From: a virus
IMG/VR virus record: IMGVR_UViG_3300029915_000009
Location: 1 to 64,000 of that record
DNA length: 64,000 bases
Strand: one strand, 5' to 3'
This document shows, piece after piece, positions 32,992 to 40,575 of this stretch. Both the position numbers and the translations under genes were made by a program. The notes beneath the pieces were generated by a model, which searched no databases, was not told where the DNA came from, and was given only the letters and a program-made list of their open reading frames with translations. Each line of letters opens with the position of its first letter. Position 1 is the first letter of the stretch.

Positions 32992-33492
32992 ATGGTAAAA
33001 TATTTAATACTCGCCTACAAGGCTGATAATGAAGATTACTGTATGGGGTGTCACGTGGCCTCCTACTCGTCCGATTTTCAGTATTTAAATACCACCGACC
33101 GCGAGGAGGCTCTTCGTTTCCTTGTGGATAAAATTACTTACAAAGTCGAGGACCGCGAATATGGCTATGACTTTACCATTTTCATCGATGGCAAGACCTC
33201 GGAGTACAACAATCTTAATGGTGAAACTACAGATTATGACAATCTTATCACCAATTCCGAAGGTGAGTATGACTACGACGAAGAGCCCGGTCGAAAACTC
33301 ATGGCTGATGCAAGAGCCACGATTAAGCGTAACGAATTCGACGCGTTGGCAAAGGCCGCGGCCGCCGCACGCCGAGCTCAAACCGAGGCGGAAGAAGCAT
33401 ATAAGATTGAAGAAGCACGTAAAGAGCGGGAGAGGGAAGCGCATGATCGGAAAGAATTCGAACGCCTAACAGCAAAATTTGGCGGTAAATAA
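32992..33492 (+). CDS. Acidic protein with charged coiled-coil tail
   Basis: A 166-aa protein. The first 110 residues are acidic and aromatic (EDREYGYDFTIFIDG and similar). The last 55 are Ala/Glu/Arg-rich helix (KAAAAARRAQTEAEEAYKIE and so on). It has an AAAGGA ribosome site and overlaps the next gene as TAATG. Function unknown. Confidence 0.65.
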   Translation: MVKYLILAYKADNEDYCMGCHVASYSSDFQYLNTTDREEALRFLVDKITYKVEDREYGYDFTIFIDGKTSEYNNLNGETTDYDNLITNSEGEYDYDEEPGRKLMADARATIKRNEFDALAKAAAAARRAQTEAEEAYKIEEARKEREREAHDRKEFERLTAKFGGK

Positions 33493-33674
33493 TGAAACGA
33501 TTGATTGCTTTTTGGAAAGCGCTAACCGGTGGATACGATTGCCAGGTATGCGGGCGATCGGGGTGTAAGCCCGTTGACTATACCGATGGTTCAACTCATT
33601 GGAGTTGTTATAATGGATGCCGTTATTGGGAGTACGACGACGGCACCATCGAACGTATGCTAGACGGCCTGTAA
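33492..33674 (+). CDS. Small Cys-rich (zinc-ribbon-like) protein
   Basis: A 60-aa protein with CQVCGRSGC near residue 17 and CYNGC near residue 38, a spacing compatible with one zinc site. It is coupled to the previous gene by TAATG. Function unknown. Confidence 0.6.
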   Translation: MKRLIAFWKALTGGYDCQVCGRSGCKPVDYTDGSTHWSCYNGCRYWEYDDGTIERMLDGL

Positions 33675-33724
33675 AAACATTTTGGAATTGCCCAAGGTAG
33701 AAAGAAGGATTATGTTCTTCATTA

Positions 33725-33961
33725 ATGGCAAATAATTTGGGAAAGTCGAATATAATGGCATCGAAGATTTCGCAGTATGCAAAAGAACAAGTAAAATACC
33801 ACTATCCCACCGCCCGAGTGATGCGCTGTGGATCCTGGTGTAAAATAATAACACACCTCGGTAAACCATTGCAGCCAGCTTGGAGTTCAAATTCCAATCG
33901 TACTTGGAGGGAAACATGGATCTGCTTGCAGGAGCTACTATTGAAGAGATTATCTCAGTAG
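33725..33961 (+). CDS. Small YP-family protein (array 2, first gene)
   Basis: A 78-aa protein (or 68 aa from an in-frame ATG at 33755) with KEQVKYHYPTARVM near the start and LQELLLKRLSQ at the end, matching the plan of the array at 27.8-30 kb. Function unknown. Confidence 0.65.
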   Translation: MANNLGKSNIMASKISQYAKEQVKYHYPTARVMRCGSWCKIITHLGKPLQPAWSSNSNRTWRETWICLQELLLKRLSQ

Positions 33962-34170
33962 AAGCGAAGAATAAAATTCTTGCAATGTTTCCGAATGCCG
34001 TTACGAAAAAGGCATATCTCTTAGACAATGGATATCGAATTGTTGAATCCAATGCCAACTATCCTACTAGCACATTGCTTTCTGATAAATTTTCGCATTC
34101 AATAGATACTGCCTGGATAGATTCTTGGTATTATATTCAGGAAAAGATAGTAGAAAGATTGTCGATATGA
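33916..34170 (+). CDS. Small YP-family protein (array 2)
   Basis: An 84-aa protein. The ATG at 33916 has a strong GGAGGG ribosome site and lies 46 nt inside the previous gene. KNKILAMFPNAVTKK and WYYIQEKIVERLSI are the family N- and C-terminal boxes; the extra N-terminal 20 residues are overlap-derived. Function unknown. Confidence 0.62.
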   Translation: MDLLAGATIEEIISVEAKNKILAMFPNAVTKKAYLLDNGYRIVESNANYPTSTLLSDKFSHSIDTAWIDSWYYIQEKIVERLSI

Positions 34171-34397
34171 CCGAAGCAGAAAGAAAAATGCGAGAATTTA
34201 GACCCGGATGTTATTTAAAATACAATCCTTCCGGTAGATTTCAAATTCATCGATCCAATTTGTCTTGGTATGCCGGGTATACTGGATATAATGCACTTGG
34301 CATCGAATCAAAAACCAAGGACGGTGCCTGGGAAAACGCATTATCATTATATCAATTGGGTGAAGATCTATTGTTAATTCGGGTATTAAGCCAATGA
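34167..34397 (+). CDS. Small YP-family protein (array 2)
   Basis: A 76-aa protein starting MTEAERKMREFRPGCYLKY, with DGAWENALSLYQLGEDLLL and a terminal RVLSQ. ATGA overlap on both sides. The YP box has become RPG. Function unknown. Confidence 0.66.
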   Translation: MTEAERKMREFRPGCYLKYNPSGRFQIHRSNLSWYAGYTGYNALGIESKTKDGAWENALSLYQLGEDLLLIRVLSQ

Positions 34398-34603
34398 ATT
34401 ACAAAGCAAAAGTTAGGGAAATTTATCCCAAGGCAAATTGGATATTCGAGATTAGAACTTCTAACGGCGAACAAAAAATTTTATTTAGGATTTTTTTAAC
34501 TCCGACTCGATCTCTGTATCCGGCTGATAAAAACCTAGAACTTGCATGGAAAAATGCATATGAGCATTGCGAGCAAGAATTGTTAAAACGATTGGAGCAA
34601 TAA
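34394..34603 (+). CDS. Small YP-family protein (array 2)
   Basis: A 69-aa protein starting MNYKAKVREIYPKANWI and ending LAWKNAYEHCEQELLKRLEQ. It overlaps the next gene as TAATG. Function unknown. Confidence 0.7.
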   Translation: MNYKAKVREIYPKANWIFEIRTSNGEQKILFRIFLTPTRSLYPADKNLELAWKNAYEHCEQELLKRLEQ

Positions 34604-34851
34604 TGTCTTCTCCGAAACAACGGATGATTAAAGAAAAAGTCGTTAAAATTTACCCTGATGCCAAATTGCGTCGCAAGTATGGAATATATTATCGAGTTTT
34701 TCGCTCGCCTATGCTAGATTCTTGGATGGAGGAACCAGGCCTATTAACTTTTTGCACCCCAATTGATGGTTGGTTCAGATCATCCGACAAGGCGTGGGAG
34801 TATGCCTGGAAAGAAATACAAACAGATTTAATTGAGAGGTTTGCATATTGA
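34603..34851 (+). CDS. Small YP-family protein (array 2, last gene)
   Basis: An 82-aa protein with KEKVVKIYPDAKLRRKYG and KAWEYAWKEIQTDLIERFAY. It overlaps the phosphoesterase gene as TTGA. Function unknown. Confidence 0.7.
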   Translation: MSSPKQRMIKEKVVKIYPDAKLRRKYGIYYRVFRSPMLDSWMEEPGLLTFCTPIDGWFRSSDKAWEYAWKEIQTDLIERFAY

Positions 34852-35363
34852 AAAATATTTTTCTATCTTCAGATGCCCATTTTTCGCATCGTAACATTAT
34901 TAAGTATTGCGATAGACCATTTTTTTATGTCGAAGAAATGAATGAGCGACTCATTCAGAACTGGAATGAGGTTGTTCGAAATGATGATGAAGTTTATTAT
35001 TTAGGTGATTTTGGATTACACAGTCCTGAAGTGCTTATGCCATTTAGAAATCGATTAAATGGTAATTGGAAAATGTTTATCGGCGGCAATCATGATCGAA
35101 ATTCATTATTGCAAAGTCCGGGACTAGCCGAGCAAGTAGTTAAATTCAGTGAGAAAAAAGTTGTTAATTTTGAACTAGACGGTATTCCTTTATGGTTAAG
35201 TCATTGCCCAGCAAATGTTCTACCTAACGATCCAATTAATCTTTACGGGCACACTCACGATCATGTTCCTATGCTAGCGGGTAACAACCGTAAAATTAAC
35301 ATTGGGGTTGACGCTTGGAATTTATATCCAGTAGCTTGGGAGCAAATTAAAGCCTTGCTATAA
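34848..35363 (+). CDS. Calcineurin-like metallophosphoesterase
   Basis: A 171-aa phosphoesterase with all metal motifs: SSDAHFSHRN (residues 7-16), YYLGDFG (about 50), IGGNHDR (about 80), LSHCP (about 123) and YGHTHDH (about 138). The start is TTG at 34848, overlapping the upstream stop, so it is translated as the last gene of array 2. Family members act on cyclic nucleotides, nucleotides or RNA ends; the substrate cannot be told. A second, different phosphoesterase is at 49647. Confidence 0.85.
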   Translation: MKNIFLSSDAHFSHRNIIKYCDRPFFYVEEMNERLIQNWNEVVRNDDEVYYLGDFGLHSPEVLMPFRNRLNGNWKMFIGGNHDRNSLLQSPGLAEQVVKFSEKKVVNFELDGIPLWLSHCPANVLPNDPINLYGHTHDHVPMLAGNNRKINIGVDAWNLYPVAWEQIKALL

Positions 35364-35365
35364 TT

Positions 35366-35974
35366 TTAGGAGCCCTCTTCAATATTAAAATAGTTAGATG
35401 CATCCTGAATATAATACCGACTTAACGCAAAATAATTTCCATGAATAATAATTTCATTGCCGGAGGCTAACGCTTCCGGCAAATTGTCGTGTCTAAAACC
35501 CAAATTCTTAATGAAAGTTAATGCTTCTTCATGTGTTGGAATATTTCCGCGTTTTGAAAATGGATTTCTCGGGGCAATCCAATTATGTAATTCTTTTTGA
35601 ACAAGTCGACTAATACCGATATCCGAAACATGCTGACTCCAAGTAAAAGAAAATCCATCCTCTGGAAAAATCAAATATGGATTTCCGAATAGGTAGACTT
35701 CTGTTATATTTGGTGTGCAGCTTCTTGAATTTGATCTTAACGCGGTAAATCCGTTTGTTTTAAGAATATGATCCAGCATCGCCTGCTCTTGTAATGATTG
35801 CCCTAGCGGCATTCTAGTATTAGGTGTCGCCGCATTAAAAAATGGTTTTCTTGTATCAATACCACGATATAAAAATGTATTAGCGGCTTTGACACCGGAA
35901 ATAAATTCCTTACAGGAATCATTTATTCGGGTTAATGTATCATTTATACTGATTTCAAATTCGTCGGCTTTCAT
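35366..35974 (-). CDS. ADP-ribosyltransferase-like paralogue 1
   Basis: A 202-aa member of a family with six copies in 35.3-43.5 kb. Shared blocks: 1 FLYRGI, 2 ALRSNSxxCT, 3 YLIFPEDGFSFTWS, 4 GNEIIIHGNYFAL. Their order and content resemble the R-S-E arrangement of ADP-ribosyltransferases such as T4 Alt (Arg in block 1, Ser-x-Ser in block 2, Glu in block 4). The first Glu/Gln of the usual ExE is Gly here, so activity is uncertain. The N-terminus (MKADEFEIS) differs from the MKIxEL type. A late promoter lies 5 nt upstream. Confidence 0.6.
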   Translation of the reverse strand: MKADEFEISINDTLTRINDSCKEFISGVKAANTFLYRGIDTRKPFFNAATPNTRMPLGQSLQEQAMLDHILKTNGFTALRSNSRSCTPNITEVYLFGNPYLIFPEDGFSFTWSQHVSDIGISRLVQKELHNWIAPRNPFSKRGNIPTHEEALTFIKNLGFRHDNLPEALASGNEIIIHGNYFALSRYYIQDASNYFNIEEGS

Positions 35975-35979
35975 GTAAT

Positions 35980-35987
35980 TATTTAGC
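35980..35987 (-). promoter_or_regulatory. Late-type promoter GCTAAATA, leaderless spacing
   Basis: The minus strand reads CTAAATA, five bases, then the ATG at 35974. Confidence 0.45.
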
Positions 35988-36091
35988 TCGATTACGAGAT
36001 AAGCCCGTATTGTTCTTAAGAGCCACGGATGTAGCGAGTTAGAATTAAGATATACCTTTTAAGCTCTTAATTGTTATATTTTTCATAAATG

Positions 36092-36099
36092 GCTAAATA
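36092..36099 (+). promoter_or_regulatory. Late-type box GCTAAATA before the tnpB remnant
   Basis: GCTAAATA is followed by five bases and the ATG at 36105, the same spacing as at neighbouring phage genes. Confidence 0.35.
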
Positions 36100-36104
36100 T
36101 ATTT

Positions 36105-36287
36105 ATGTTCAAGTCATTCAAATATCGATTAACTCCAACCAAAGAACAAGAGAAAACTCTTGTGGAATGGCAAGGGCAGTTGAGATTTGTTTGGAATAAT
36201 TTTCTTAAGCAAAATATTGATAGATATCAATTGGAAAAGAGATTCATCTTGGAAACAGGAAGCCACTTCTCTTTAGAGAAGTGGTAG
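36105..36287 (+). pseudogene. Internally deleted tnpB (OrfB) fragment
   Basis: The 60 codons read FKSFKYRLTPTKEQEKTL and RFVWNNFLKQNIDRY, the helix-turn-helix N-terminus of TnpB/OrfB. They then jump to ETGSHFSLEKW, which overlaps the right-end hairpin like the C-terminus of complete TnpB proteins. About 350 codons, including the RuvC nuclease domain and zinc finger, are missing, so it has no nuclease activity. Its position between two related effector-like genes suggests that it helped to rearrange this block. Confidence 0.72.
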
Positions 36288-36307
36288 TTCACCGAATTAC
36301 CTCATCG

Positions 36308-36315
36308 CATAAATA
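36308..36315 (+). promoter_or_regulatory. Late promoter CATAAATA, leaderless spacing
   Basis: CATAAATA, five bases, then the ATG at 36321. Confidence 0.55.
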
Positions 36316-36320
36316 TCTAT

Positions 36321-37246
36321 ATGACAACTTTTCCAGAACTTAATCCAGGCGAAACGACAAGTTTTCCGAGAGGACAGGCCCCCGAAATTCAAGCCAATCT
36401 TTTTTCAACGTATTCTAGGGTTGATAGAAACAGACTTATACAAGTGTGCAAATTTATCGAAGAACATTGCTCCGAATTTTTAGCATCGGCCAAAGCCGCC
36501 AATAGATTTTTATATCGAGGAATTAAAACTTATGATTCGCCTTCAAAAATTTTTTTAGGCAGCCCACGCAATGACCGACGTTCTAGAGATACCGATCCAG
36601 CGGTTCAGTTAATAGTCGATGAATATTTAACATTGCAAGGATTTAAAGCACTACGATCAAATAGTATTTTTTGCACTGGAGAAGAGCAGAATGCGTTGAC
36701 ATATGGCGATCCATATATTATTTTTCCTATTAATGGATTTGAGTATACCTAGAGCATCTTGATTGGGTTATTCAACCGCGCTTCTTATCCCCGAATTATA
36801 GTGCCCTGCGAAATATTTTTAACGACATCTATTATAGTACCCGAGACGATACACACAAGGCAACCCTTGCAAATATTGCTATAAAAAATGCTGTGGAAAT
36901 ATATGTTAAGCCTTTTACGTGGGGCGGTAGCGGAGATGGCTATTTTTATGATCTTGCCCAGTTAAGAAAGTTTATGCAAATTGCTGCAAAATTATCGGCA
37001 ACTGTTGAAGAAGTTCGTCATTATTTTACACCCGAATTAAGAGCAAAAATTAATAGACTAATATCAAATTCACTTAATCCAAAAATTGCATCCCAACAAT
37101 TTGTCAAACTGAATAAATTATTGAAAACTCGGCTAGATACCGCGATTAAATTAGATCACGAAGTTATGATTCACGGTTCGTACGTAGCAGTAGAGTCAAA
37201 TAAATTTAATGAAGCATTGGGTCAATATTTTCTTAATATTAATTAG
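36321..37246 (+). pseudogene. ADP-ribosyltransferase-like paralogue 2, frameshifted
   Basis: The first frame (36321-36752) carries blocks 1-3 (FLYRGI, ALRSNSIFCT, YIIFPINGFEYT) and stops at TAG 36750. The continuation in another frame resumes at GAG 36752 with EHLDWVIQPRFLSPN and runs to 37246, including the block-4 equivalent DHEVMIHGSYVAV. Compared with FTWS in the paralogues, about four bases are missing at the junction. It is either a decayed copy or a sequencing error. This copy has a larger insert between blocks 3 and 4 than the others, and lacks the MKIxEL N-terminus. Its end overlaps the convergent kinase gene. Confidence 0.65.
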
Positions 37247-37932
37247 GGCCGCCTACCAGAAAGTTTTGGATATTTTCTACCTATTCCCGCAATAGCTTTT
37301 GTTTTAACACCCTTCATAATAGATTGCGCTTCTGGACTATTTGGAGACAGCAGGAAATTATTTAATTTTCTGCGGGCAATATCTAGATCTTGATCAATCA
37401 TATTTTCATTATTCTGTACTAACGAAAAATATCGCCCAAATAATAATTCATATAATGCTATATTCTGTTTAACAGAAGAATATGCTTCCTGGAAATAATC
37501 AAGGTCTACTTTGCGTTTATCTGCACGATCTAGTGCCGTTTGATATCTTGATTCTATTCTCGCTCTTGCAATAGATTCGTCAACGTCTACAAATATCATG
37601 AATGTTTGATAATAACATTCTTTTAATTTTTTGTTCAATCGAATTATTACGTCTGCATTTCTTCCGGTAGTATTAATAATTAATCCTAAATAATCATTGG
37701 CCCATAGATTAAAACGTTTTTCGGTAGTTTTACCGGCTGTCTCATAATCTGATAATGTTTTTAAATGTAGTTTGGTTCGATCTATATCTAATTGTTTGAA
37801 TCCTCGGGTCTCGAGACCAAATTCTTTTTCAATGGTAGTTTTTCCACTACCGGGCGACCCGACTAAAAATATAGCCTTAAAGTTAAAATTATCGTGGACG
37901 CCCTCATTTAAAATCGCTTCAGATATTTTCAT
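37243..37932 (-). CDS. P-loop kinase-like protein with capsid-targeting-like N-terminus
   Basis: A 229-aa protein beginning MKISEAILNEG, which carries Ile-Ser-Glu and Leu-Asn-Glu, both fitting the T4 prohead protease consensus. Walker A is LVGSPGSGKTT (about residue 22), followed by FKQLDIDRTK and FVDVDESIARARIESR, an arrangement like zeta-toxin or nucleotide/polynucleotide kinases. The C-terminus is basic. It could phosphorylate a small molecule or nucleic acid in the infected cell. Its N-terminus and late-type promoter suggest virion packaging. Confidence 0.68.
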   Translation of the reverse strand: MKISEAILNEGVHDNFNFKAIFLVGSPGSGKTTIEKEFGLETRGFKQLDIDRTKLHLKTLSDYETAGKTTEKRFNLWANDYLGLIINTTGRNADVIIRLNKKLKECYYQTFMIFVDVDESIARARIESRYQTALDRADKRKVDLDYFQEAYSSVKQNIALYELLFGRYFSLVQNNENMIDQDLDIARRKLNNFLLSPNSPEAQSIMKGVKTKAIAGIGRKYPKLSGRRP

Positions 37933-37937
37933 ATTAA

Positions 37938-37945
37938 TATTTAGT
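37938..37945 (-). promoter_or_regulatory. Late-type promoter ACTAAATA, leaderless spacing
   Basis: The minus strand reads ACTAAATA, five bases, then the ATG at 37932. Confidence 0.45.
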
Positions 37946-38614
37946 CTAGTCTGTTATGCCAAAATATTTTCTAGCTGCCTCGCCATACAACGACCCACTA
38001 ATAGCGATGTATTGGCCATTGATTATTATTTCGTTTCCAATTCTAAGAGCCATATCAAAATGCTTATTGCCGAAAAATTCCCATTTATCAACAAATTTTT
38101 TAGCTTCATCACGGGTGATAGCATCTATTCTTCTCGAATCATTAAAATCTTTTAGTTCCCAATATAGATTGGAATTACTTCCGATATCCTTAATTCTTGC
38201 ACTCCAGGTAAAATTAAAACCTGTCAACGGAAAAATTAAATAAGTTGCTCCAAATGACATTTCCACTTTCGACGTGGTACAAATAGAATTTTTTCGTAGG
38301 GCGGGAAAGTTATTCAATTCAAATATATGATCCAAGAGTTGTTGTCCATATGGGCTAGCCCATATGGACAACCTACTTATGGGTGTAAGCCCGTGGAAAA
38401 TAACAGGCCGGTTACTGATACCTCCAATACCCCGATATAAAAAGGTATTATTCTTCTGCATAATAGGTAGTACATCACAATGTGTTGTTATAAAATCGAG
38501 AACTTTTTCTAATTTTTCTGAGTTGTAATTTTTAATGCCACCGTAGTTATCGGCCCAGTCATCTACTGTACTGGTATTAATGTCACTCGGATTTATTATT
38601 TCGTATATTTTCAT
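37946..38614 (-). CDS. ADP-ribosyltransferase-like paralogue 3
   Basis: A 222-aa family member with N-terminus MKIYEIINPSD (Ile-Tyr-Glu). Blocks: NTFLYRGIGG, PALRKNSICTT, YLIFPLTGFNFTWSARIKD and GNEIIINGQYIAI (Asn replaces the His of IHG). Its coding DNA contains a perfect 32-nt palindrome. It follows paralogue 4 with a 5-nt gap, in one operon. Family function is inferred. Confidence 0.6.
   Translation of the reverse strand: MKIYEIINPSDINTSTVDDWADNYGGIKNYNSEKLEKVLDFITTHCDVLPIMQKNNTFLYRGIGGISNRPVIFHGLTPISRLSIWASPYGQQLLDHIFELNNFPALRKNSICTTSKVEMSFGATYLIFPLTGFNFTWSARIKDIGSNSNLYWELKDFNDSRRIDAITRDEAKKFVDKWEFFGNKHFDMALRIGNEIIINGQYIAISGSLYGEAARKYFGITD
38341..38372. repeat. Perfect 32-nt palindrome inside a coding region
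   Basis: GTTGTCCATATGGGC and its exact reverse complement with a TA centre. It encodes LSIWASPYGQQL in the variable loop between blocks 1 and 2 of paralogue 3. Confidence 0.9.
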
Positions 38615-38619
38615 TGTAC

Positions 38620-39294
38620 CTAGCCTGTTATCCCAAAATATTCTTTAACTGCATAGATATATGGATAATCTGATGATTTAATAGCAACATATTGCCCATT
38701 AATTGTAATTTCATTACCTACCCAAAGAGCTTGATCGAAATTATTATTTCGAAAGTCCCACTTTTTAATAAATTTATTTGCGGCATCCTGGTCTAATCGA
38801 TTAATTCCTATATAGGAATTATATAATTTTTTCAGCTCATTATAAATTTCATTATTACCACCTACATCTTTTATAATTTTGCTCCAGGTAAAATTAAATC
38901 CATTCACCGGAAAAATATAATATATTTTTCCAAAATTTACATATTCATCGGGTTTGGTAGTTGCACATATTGAATTTCTTCTTAATGAAATAAATCCTGT
39001 TAGCTTAAATATTTTATCTAATATCCATTGTTGATCTTTTCCCATACCATACGGTTCCCGCGTAACCGGGGTCGCCCCCAGAAAAATAGTCGGCGAGGGC
39101 GCGTTAATTCCGCGATATAAAAATTTATTCTTTGATTGCATATCTTTTACGGCCTGACTACAATGTTTAGATATAAATTCGAAAACATGTTCCAATTTTT
39201 CTTGCTCGTAATTTTTAAAACCACCAAACCCGTTGGTCCAAACATCGAGGTTATCCTCGTCTTCAATTGGTTTCAATAATTCGAATATTTTCAT
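38620..39294 (-). CDS. ADP-ribosyltransferase-like paralogue 4
   Basis: A 224-aa family member, N-terminus MKIFELLKPIED (Ile-Phe-Glu). Blocks: KFLYRGINAP, SLRRNSICATT, YYIFPVNGFNFTWSKIIKD and GNEITINGQYVAI. It overlaps the upstream paralogue as TAATG. An N-terminal helix EKLEHVFEFISKHC precedes block 1, as in the others. Confidence 0.6.
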   Translation of the reverse strand: MKIFELLKPIEDEDNLDVWTNGFGGFKNYEQEKLEHVFEFISKHCSQAVKDMQSKNKFLYRGINAPSPTIFLGATPVTREPYGMGKDQQWILDKIFKLTGFISLRRNSICATTKPDEYVNFGKIYYIFPVNGFNFTWSKIIKDVGGNNEIYNELKKLYNSYIGINRLDQDAANKFIKKWDFRNNNFDQALWVGNEITINGQYVAIKSSDYPYIYAVKEYFGITG

Positions 39295-39941
39295 TATATT
39301 CCTATACCAAATCGTTTTACTAGTTCGGTATGATACTTATCGGCCAATGCGATATATTGACCATGAATAGTAATTTCATTTTTACTGTGCAGAGCCATTG
39401 CAAAATTATTTTTTGAGAATTGCCAGTATTTAACAAATTTTTTTGGAGAACTAACTAGCTTTTCGCGTGCCAACGAACTTGCCAATTCGTTATTTGCTCC
39501 AATATCTTCAATTTTTGGACTCCATGTAAAATCAAAACCCTTAACGGGAAAAATATGATATAATTTACCGAATCCGTATAAATCTGTATTGCTGCCCGTG
39601 CAACAGATGCTATTTGAGCGTAATGAAGAAAATCCACACTGTTGTAATATTTTATCTAACAGCGGTTGATCATATTCCGCGCTGTATGATTCACGCGCTG
39701 TCGGCGTTATACCATGAAATACATTGGGTACGCCAACATCATACCCTATTCGACGATATAAAAATGTTTGCGTATCTTGCATGGCTGTAACAGCTTTTTT
39801 ACAGTGCTTATCAATAAAATTCATTATTTCTCTAGTAGGAGAGTTGTATACTTTTTGCCCGCCATGCGTTTCATCCCATAAGTCATCCGGATTCTCTTTT
39901 TCAAAATCTTTAAATGGTTTCATTAATTTATTTAGTCGCAT
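39294..39941 (-). CDS. ADP-ribosyltransferase-like paralogue 5
   Basis: A 215-aa family member starting at the ATG 39941 (MRLNKLMKPFKDFE). The frame is open upstream, but the promoter lies there. Blocks: TFLYRRIGYD (Arg in place of Gly), SLRSNSICCTG, YHIFPVKGFDFTWSPKIED and KNEITIHGQYIAL. It is the first gene of a three-paralogue operon, divergent from the exonuclease gene. Confidence 0.6.
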   Translation of the reverse strand: MRLNKLMKPFKDFEKENPDDLWDETHGGQKVYNSPTREIMNFIDKHCKKAVTAMQDTQTFLYRRIGYDVGVPNVFHGITPTARESYSAEYDQPLLDKILQQCGFSSLRSNSICCTGSNTDLYGFGKLYHIFPVKGFDFTWSPKIEDIGANNELASSLAREKLVSSPKKFVKYWQFSKNNFAMALHSKNEITIHGQYIALADKYHTELVKRFGIGI

Positions 39942-39945
39942 ATTA

Positions 39946-39953
39946 TATTTATT
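39946..39953 (-). promoter_or_regulatory. Late-type promoter AATAAATA
   Basis: The minus strand reads AATAAATA, four bases, then the ATG at 39941. It overlaps the -35 box of the divergent early promoter. Confidence 0.5.
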
Positions 39954-39981
39954 GACTTTTATTAGAAATATAATGTATAAT
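39952..39981 (+). promoter_or_regulatory. Host-type promoter, leaderless
   Basis: TTGACT, 18-nt spacer, TATAAT (39976-39981), then six bases and the ATG at 39988. Confidence 0.65.
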
Positions 39982-39987
39982 AAAAAC

Positions 39988-40533
39988 ATGAAGAATTATA
40001 CAAATATTATGCTCGATCTCGAGACCTGTGGAACTATTCCAAATGCGAAAGTATTATCAATTTCTGCGGTAGCATTTGATCCGTTTGATTATACAGCAGA
40101 TTTATCAGATAATCCAACCTTAGATTTATTGCTGTCTTTAGACGATCAGGAGAATCGTTATGAAGATCCCGCAACTCTAGAGTGGTGGGCCAAGCAAGAT
40201 CCATCGGTTATTGAAAAGATTTTCAGCGATACCGGACGGGTATCAGTTGAACATGCACTAGCCCAGTTAACCAAATTTGTATGGAATAAGGACCGACTTT
40301 GGGCACAAGGAATCGCAGTTGATTTTCCAATGCTTGATAATTTATATCGAGAACACAGCAAGAATATTCCTTGGCAGTATTGGCGTGTAACAGATAGCAG
40401 AACATTACGTGCATTGACGACTACACAAGAATATCCGGCTAGTCATGACTCGCTCGACGATTGCCGTCAGCAAATTAGAGCAGTCACAGAAGCATTGCAT
40501 AAATTGGGTGTTGAAGAATTTTCCCGCAAGTAA
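39988..40533 (+). CDS. 3'-5' exoribonuclease (DEDD, Rv2179c-like)
   Basis: A 181-aa nuclease. The first motif is NIMLDLETCGT with Asp and Glu, followed by VLSISAVAFDPFD. WAQGIAVDFPMLDNLY carries the second Asp, and SHDSLDDCRQQIRAV the His and last Asp. The arrangement ETCGT-PNA-VLSISAVAFDP is that of phage Rv2179c-type exonucleases. The leaderless start after a good promoter indicates early expression. It is separate from the late paralogue operon it diverges from. Confidence 0.82.
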   Translation: MKNYTNIMLDLETCGTIPNAKVLSISAVAFDPFDYTADLSDNPTLDLLLSLDDQENRYEDPATLEWWAKQDPSVIEKIFSDTGRVSVEHALAQLTKFVWNKDRLWAQGIAVDFPMLDNLYREHSKNIPWQYWRVTDSRTLRALTTTQEYPASHDSLDDCRQQIRAVTEALHKLGVEEFSRK

Positions 40534-40553
40534 TTTGCTATATAAGACAAGTG

Positions 40554-40573
40554 AAGGAGCCAATTGGCTCCTT
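40554..40573. terminator. Bidirectional intrinsic terminator
   Basis: AAGGAGCC, loop AATT, GGCTCCTT: an 8-bp stem between the convergent exonuclease and 240-aa genes. Confidence 0.65.
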
Positions 40574-40575
40574 CC

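Larger units (their letters stand above)
36017..36290 (+). mobile_element. Remnant of an IS200/IS605-type (tnpB-only) element
   Basis: It retains the N-terminal part of TnpB fused to its last residues, and a right-end hairpin CCACTTCTC-TTTA-GAGAAGTGG (36263-36284) followed by TAGTTCA, as at IS605-family ends. The left part has the inverted repeat TTAAGAGC (36017-36024) and GCTCTTAA (36063-36070), which may be the left-end hairpin. Boundaries are estimates. Confidence 0.55.

Noticed and set aside
36740-36765. Programmed ribosomal frameshift in paralogue 2
   Set aside because: No slippery heptamer or downstream structure is visible, and the paralogues are in a single frame; mutation or read error is simpler.
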